Shown here piece by piece: positions 58,954-64,000 of a stretch of 64,000 nucleotides of DNA. Position 1 is the stretch's first letter, and every line of letters starts with the position of its first letter. This DNA is from Fremontodendron californicum. Taxonomy: Eukaryota; Streptophyta; Magnoliopsida; Malvales; Malvaceae. A program made the position numbers and the translations under genes. The stretch spans positions 14,947,501 through 15,011,500 of the forward strand of contig JAULJL010000015.1 of the NCBI GenBank assembly GCA_030761205.1. Direction: 5' to 3'. Under the pieces are notes generated by a model. It saw only the letters and a program-made list of their open reading frames with translations. It did not search any database and was not told where the DNA came from.

Positions 58954-59319
58954 GGTGAGTACCTCCTTGGCTTGACATTACAAAAGGATGTGGGATTGGG
59001 ACTTAGGCTCAAAAATGAAAATCTCTAACTTAACTCTTGATTTTTAATCACTTGATTGAAAAAAATCCTAAGCTTCCTCCTTCCTTTGGGCTTGGGCAGA
59101 CCAGCACTTCTCTTTTCCAGCCCAGCTCTGATTTTTGAAAGGCCCAAAGAAGCCCTTTTCGGTTGCTTGGGTGAAACGACTATTTTGCCCCCCGGATGCA
59201 AAATAAATATCAAACGGGCTCCAAATTCAATTTTTCTTTTTTTAATACTTCCAAAATAATAAAATATTGAGTTCTGGAAGTTTTCAAAATTATCCGAGTT
59301 CGTTTGCTATTTATTTGGA

Positions 59320-59800
59320 TTTTTTCTTCCCAAAATGTCCTTTTATGCCCCTACTTTTTACCATTTTTTAAACGAGCTCCAAATCAAGATTTTTCTTCAC
59401 CAATCTCTTCAAAATAATTAAAAAGTGTGATCTGGAAGTTTTCATAATTTTTGGAGCTCATTTGGTATTTTTTCGGGATTTATCGGCTTGAATTACTGCA
59501 TGGGAGGCCCGGGATTTGGCCATTTTGCAAACGAACTCGGAATCAAGATTTTATTTCGCCAATCTCTCCCAAATAATTTAAAAATGAGATTTGCCAAATT
59601 TCATAATTTTTGGAGTCCATTTGCTATTTTTCCGGGATTTATCTTTTTGAATTACTGCATAAGAAGCCCGGTATTTGGCCATTTTGCAAACGAACTCGGA
59701 ATCAAGATTTTCTTTCGCCAATCTCCTTCAAATGATTTAAGAATGAGATTGACAAATTTTCCATAATTTTCGGAGTCCATTTGCTATTTTTCCCAAATTT
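59320..59800. repeat. 159-bp tandem repeat in U3 of the long LTR
   Basis: CCGGGATTTAT(C)...TTGAATTACTGCAT, GGCCATTTTGCAAACGAACT and CGGAATCAAGATTTT recur at a 159-base spacing (59474, 59633), with a more diverged unit before them. Two good copies and one partial. Confidence 0.85.
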
Positions 59801-60267
59801 TTCCAATTTTGCCCTTTAACGTCCGAAACCCGGTTTTGCTCAAAACAAGTCCGATTTTCAGATTTTCTTCAATCTGAGCCTTGGGCCATCCTTTTTAATC
59901 ATTCCTCATCCATTGGGGGCTTTGGTCTTACCAAGTCGGGCCATTTCTGTGATTCTTCCTGATTTCACCGAAATCCACTAAAACCCTAATTCTCGGTTTT
60001 CTCCCGGATTGACTTTTCTCTCGGTTTTTCTTGCAAGTGACTTCTCCATTACCCGTAGTCAGTGCTTATCTTTCATTTGGAACCTTCAATTTCGACCAGT
60101 TTGATCGTTTAAGCACTTTTCCCCAAATTTCTAGGATTAGGGTTTCTTTTCTACTCAATCTCCAAATCCCAACTTCCGAAGTCCATATCTTTCAATGTAG
60201 ACCTCGGATTATCAAAATTCTTTCTCCATTTTTCAATTGAACTTAAAATCTTGATTTTGAAAGTGGG

Positions 60268-60352
60268 TTGACTTTTTCAGTAGTTGACTTTCTAGGGTTG
60301 ACTTTTTCGGGTTTGACTTTTTTGGGGTTGACTTTTTTTTAAGTTTGACTTT
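60268..60352 (+). promoter_or_regulatory. Cluster of six TTGACTTT motifs in U3
   Basis: TTGAC starts at 60268, 60284, 60298, 60313, 60328 and 60345, spaced 14-17 bases apart. TTGAC(C/T) is the W-box core bound by WRKY factors. The cluster lies 130-220 bases inside the LTR start, in the U3 enhancer zone. Binding is inferred from the motif only. Confidence 0.45.
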
Positions 60353-60484
60353 TTGTGCTCGCCCTCTTAAACTAAGTCTCGGAGTACCACCTGCAGGATG
60401 AAAACAGTCTTTTTATACTCGGAAACATCAATATGGGAGGAAAACATACCTGTTTAGTGGCCCGGACAAAATTAGGTGTCTACA

Positions 60485-62675
60485 CCCCTCCAAGGTTGAT
60501 TTTGTTTGTTTAGGGAGCTTATGGTTTGTTCGTTCTTGGCGTTGATGGATAGTTTTCCTTGAATTGCAATTTTATGTATTGAGGGTCTGTGAGGCTTTTT
60601 ATGGTTTGGTCTTCATTGAAGTCTTCATGTAGTTGTGGGCAGTGTTTTATTTTCACAAAGGGTGGCTCGATTTCAAGGTTGAATCTTCAAGCCTTTATTG
60701 GATGATGGTTTAATTATTTTGGTTCTGTTAATCAATGGTCGATTTCCATGCTATGGGTTTTTTTTTTTGGTTAATGTCCAGTATTCCTGATCTTCTGTTG
60801 GTACGATGTGACAGGTTCTTTGGATTGTCGAACTATGTGTTCTTGGATTTCATTGAAAAATTAATCTTGGATCAAGTTTTGAACTCTTGGTTTTCTGATT
60901 TATCGATGACATCTTCTTGAGTGCTTTTCTGTTTCTAATTCTTGATCTTAGGTGATGTGGTTTGTCTGTGGTTACTTCTTTCTTGGGGTTATGTTCTCCA
61001 TTTGATAGGCGTATCAGGTTTTGATTGTTTTGGTTGGTTTGATTTGTCTTTATTTTTGGTGTTTGCTTAGTTGTGAGAGACCTTTTTTTCTATGTGTACC
61101 ATTCATCTTTTTATTAATAATAATTTCATTGATTTGGCCAAAAAAAGGAAAAACACACTCAATCTATTTATGTTATGTTCAAGATATATATATATATATA
61201 TATATATTTCTTTCATTAAAATTTTGTTATTGGATTTCTGTACTTTATTTCAATTTTCATACTAAATTTTGAATAATATTTTGCATTATTATGTCTTAAA
61301 CTTCATTTTCATTTGTATTGTCTTTTCCTTTTCGTAGTTTTTTTTTTTTTTTTTTTTTACAATTTTAGTTAAGACATTGCAAATATGAAGCATCCCAATT
61401 CAAAGAAACAAAAGCTTCTCCTATTATAAATTTTAGTTAAGTGATTTGATTCATGTTATCCAAAATCTTTTTTGTTCACTACTATTGTTCTTATGGTATT
61501 GTTATCTATTTATTAGCTAAGAAATATAACATAAATTCTCTTGAGAAGCATTCTATTTTCTTCTTCAAGAAACAATGATGCAAATTCTATATTAGTTCTT
61601 TTTCCTCAAATTTTAATAGTGTTAAATTACTTTAAGTGTCATTATATGTCACATCTTTTGACATGAGCATTTTGATTATATGTGCATTAGTTTATTCCTT
61701 TTGTTGCCTTTCTTTCCCTATTTATCTTCTTCACTGTAAGAGATAGTTTGATTTCTGCTGTGTCTTATTTATTTATTTATTTTACAGTTTTTGTTCAAAT
61801 CAATTGCTCAATGATCAAACAGGTACTTATTCAGATTATTGTTTTATAGTGCTATGTTTTTTATTTGCTTATAGTCTTATTATTGATCTTTAATGTTCAA
61901 ATAGTGTGTTTTTGCTAATTATTGTTTTCACCTTTGCATTATTTATGCTGAATACAGATGATTATGTAGATCTCGATAATGTTTATTGATATGAATGTTC
62001 TTTTTTTTTTTTGTTCTATTTGTTGCAATGGGTGGTAATGAACAATCAAGGAAAAAGAAAAATAAGAGAGTGGAGAGATTAAGAACAATTATATTAAGGC
62101 ACTATTGAAATCCTATTCGTGATGTGAACTGAGTCTTTAGTCTGTAGGAACAATAATGAAAGGCAGCATGACATTAATGTTAGACAGACTATGATGAATT
62201 ATGGAACTTCTACATTAAATAAAGTTGGATTGAATAAGCCAAGCCATCATGAACATTTTATTCATGATCTTAAAAAACACATGCAATGAATTTAAAAAAT
62301 AGTTTCAATACTCAAAATCAAGTTGGTAATTTCTTACAGGAGTTGTAAACAAATGTCCTCAAGAAATTAGTGTTAGATATTCTGATATTAATGTACACAA
62401 TGAACAAAGTCTGAAGCTTTTAGATCTGTTCCAACTAATAGTTCAATTGAATACACGCCAAAAAAATCAAGATCTGAGTATTCTTTTGATAGTTCAAGCA
62501 ATAAAATAGTAATGTTCCTGATAGTTTGTATGATGTTTCTATTGTTAATGAACTACCTGTTGAGTTTTCTTTGAAACTTTGATTCTTCAATCCAAAATAG
62601 GAATGTCAGTCAAAGGTTCTGTCATGTAACAACTCTGTTAATCACCATATTTAACAGATTTTTTTTTCTCTTTTG
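60485..62675. other. Intron-like DNA and decayed Helitron-like sequence
   Basis: From 60485 to about 61140 the T-rich intron-like sequence of 46985-47270 resumes. A TA run is at 61185-61207 and a T run at 61340-61359. Around 62028-62640 short coding-like bits such as MGGNEQSRKKKNKRVERL appear between stops, possibly from the start of a Helitron protein gene; I cannot confirm it. No intact gene is seen. Confidence 0.5.
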
Positions 62676-62728
62676 GCCCGTGCATTTAACAAAGTTGAAC
62701 CGCGGCAACACGCAGGGGATAACTCTAG
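62676..62728 (+). mobile_element. Helitron 3' terminus
   Basis: GGCCCGTGCATTTAACAAAG, then CCGCGGCAACACGCAGGGG (imperfect hairpin), then ATAACTCTAG with T following. This is the plant Helitron end: a GC-rich hairpin about 10 bases before CTRR, with insertion before T. The matching 5' end was not found with confidence; if upstream, the SEC31 exon at 43536 lies on the same strand in its reach. Confidence 0.7.
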
Positions 62729-62783
62729 TATATATAAAGGTAAGGTGATCTCTATAAATCCATTCGCTCTTTTCACTCATTTA

Positions 62784-62900
62784 TCTATACTATTATAAAA
62801 GGAGTGATAGAGTGGATGTCACGAGTCAAGTGATACCAACTCAATTGGTGAAAGTACAAAACAACCAAATAAAATTATCTATACTATTATAAAATTAAAT
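62784..62900 (+). mobile_element. Two Helitron 5' termini in tandem
   Basis: TCTATACTATTATAAAAGGAG starts at 62784 and TCTATACTATTATAAAATTA at 62878, each preceded by A. TCTATACTATTATAAAA is a common 5' end of plant Helitrons. The element bodies would run to the right and off the window; no 3' end is seen before 64000. Confidence 0.6.
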
Positions 62901-63093
62901 AAAGATAATTATGTCTTTTAATATTTTATATAATATTTTTAATAAAAAAAAGTTATCTAAAAAACTATCCACTTAAAAAAATATCAAATTTTTACCCACT
63001 TTTCTAAAAAAACTACACACTTAAAAAAATTACTAATTTTTTTATAGTTAATTTTTTAAACGCAATTTTTTATTATTTTTGTAAGGATTTAAT

Positions 63094-63257
63094 TTTGATG
63101 CACTGACAGTGTATAATTTCATAAATTGTTAGTGAATCAGATGATGAAAACTCATTAAAAATAAAATAATTTGTATTTATTTTTAAAACCTATTAATGAG
63201 GTGATATCATCTGGTTTACTGACAGCGTATGAAGTTATACACTGTCAGTGTATCAAA
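63094..63257. mobile_element. Foldback MITE (about 164 bp)
   Basis: TTTGATGCACTGACAGTGTA at the left pairs with the right end, which reads TTTGATACACTGACAGTGTA when reversed. Similarity continues inward for about 55 bases (TGAATCAGATGATG against TAAACCAGATGATA). Almost the whole element can fold into one hairpin, a possible source of small RNA. The target duplication was not resolved. Confidence 0.75.
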
Positions 63258-64000
63258 TACAAATTCTTTTTTTAAAATATATTTTTACTCACTGAATGAG
63301 TGTCTAAAATTCTAATATATATACGAGATATTGATTTGAACGGAAAAACACGTCCTAAAACATCAACTTTAACGTCTCTAACCGTTTTTATGTTGTAGGT
63401 TCTTCGATTGAACATCACCGAACAATCACAATGAAATTTGGATGTCAACGTTACTAATTCATTTGAGATAAGAATAAAAACTCGACTTAAATGTTTGATG
63501 TTAAACCTCCATAGATAGTTAAGGACAAAGTTTCCATCTCTTTAATTTATCTATTACGCTTCTTCGCATGTATATATAAAAAAAATATTATCCAATATCT
63601 TTTTTTTGCTTCTTACTCTGGTCCGTTCTTTAATCTCTTACTAGGACATCCTTCCCGCTTCGTTAGGGATTTAGATATTTTTTTTATATAATTTTAATTA
63701 TATTAAATAATTATTATTTATTTAAATTTTTTTGATGTTAATATATATTGATATATTAAAATAATTATATTTTTAATATAAAATTTAAAAATTTCAAACT
63801 ACATCTTCCTCACAAATAAAAAAAAAATTTCTTACTAAACCAATTTCAATTAAAAAAATATAAATTTAACATTTTTAAAAATCAAATGACAAATTAATTG
63901 AAAAATAAAAATTAAATCGATTTTTTTACCAATCAGATATAACTTTTTTCAGTTGTGGGAGCCAAATCCGGCCAATTGCTCCTGCTGATCTTTCTTTTTC
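63258..64000. other. AT-rich DNA, no gene
   Basis: Possibly the body of the Helitron starting at 62784. No open frame of note or recognisable domain. Confidence 0.6.

Larger units (their letters stand above)
47271..60484 (-). mobile_element. Very long solo LTR-like element (about 4.5 kb) split by a nested retrotransposon
   Basis: On the minus strand it starts TGTAGACACCTAATTTTGTC (60484 down) and ends GGTTGCGACA (47271). The ends are TG/CA and the 5-bp target duplication CCCCT is at 47266-47270 and 60485-60489. Removing the nested copy at 50157-58837 and one CCTCT leaves about 4.53 kb. No primer site, polypurine tract or pol is seen, but a U3-like region with a TTGACTTT cluster and a TATA box is, so this looks like a solo LTR of a large Ty3/gypsy (Ogre/Tat-like?) family. 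Low-end words GGAGTCGCCACCAATCTTTTT (47409) and GGATTAGCACCCCCACAACG (47582) recur in such plant repeats in my experience. Several internal duplications are listed separately. Confidence 0.75.

Overview
This window is nuclear DNA of a flowering plant, almost certainly a eudicot; I cannot name the species. The evidence is two COBRA-family genes with plant introns, a methyltransferase pseudogene of a plant family, and plant-type Ty3/gypsy, LINE, hAT, pogo and Helitron sequences in AT-rich DNA. No RNA gene or CRISPR array was seen. Only two genes look intact; most of the rest is transposable elements, many nested.

Positions 1-24307 are a nest. A 5'-truncated LINE (minus strand; ORF1, endonuclease, reverse transcriptase, C-terminal region) spans 4313-16213. 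It is split by a 7.8-kb Athila/Tat-like LTR retrotransposon at 6649-14436 (1499-bp LTRs, TSD CCACT). At its low end it abuts another Ty3/gypsy element (minus) with a 2.9-kb LTR and degenerate gag (1-4312). At its high end it abuts a decayed Ty3/gypsy element (plus) with a broken polyprotein, three tandem-repeat arrays and a probable 3' LTR ending near 24307.

Positions 24308-34540 are AT-rich intergenic DNA with a 1.13-kb hAT element, a methyltransferase pseudogene split by a LINE fragment, and an Emigrant/Lemi-type pogo remnant. Positions 34763-41010 hold the genes: a COBRA/COBL1-type gene (plus, 455 codons) and a COBL4-type gene (minus, 433 codons). They are tail to tail with the same six-exon plan. 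Both products should be GPI-anchored wall proteins that guide cellulose microfibril deposition; the COBL4 type is tied to secondary walls.

Positions 41011-64000 hold a single orphan SEC31 WD40 exon, a 2.3-kb hAT element with a MITE inside, and a very long LTR-like unit (47271-60484, minus, TSD CCCCT). A second, very young copy of the Athila/Tat-like family sits inside that unit (50157-58837, minus, TSD CCTCT). Helitron termini and a foldback element close the window.

The two Athila/Tat-like copies are the most interesting objects. Both carry one reading frame in which gag and protease run directly into the C-terminal tail of integrase, with reverse transcriptase, RNase H and the integrase core missing at the same joint. 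This is a non-autonomous family that kept moving, presumably with help in trans. The younger copy also carries a 1.1-kb block absent from the older one. The block holds a TATA-like site and a 178-codon ORF whose basic stretch, Cys4 cluster and following residues resemble the cysteine-rich nucleic-acid-binding proteins of carlaviruses. I regard this as the best candidate for something undescribed.
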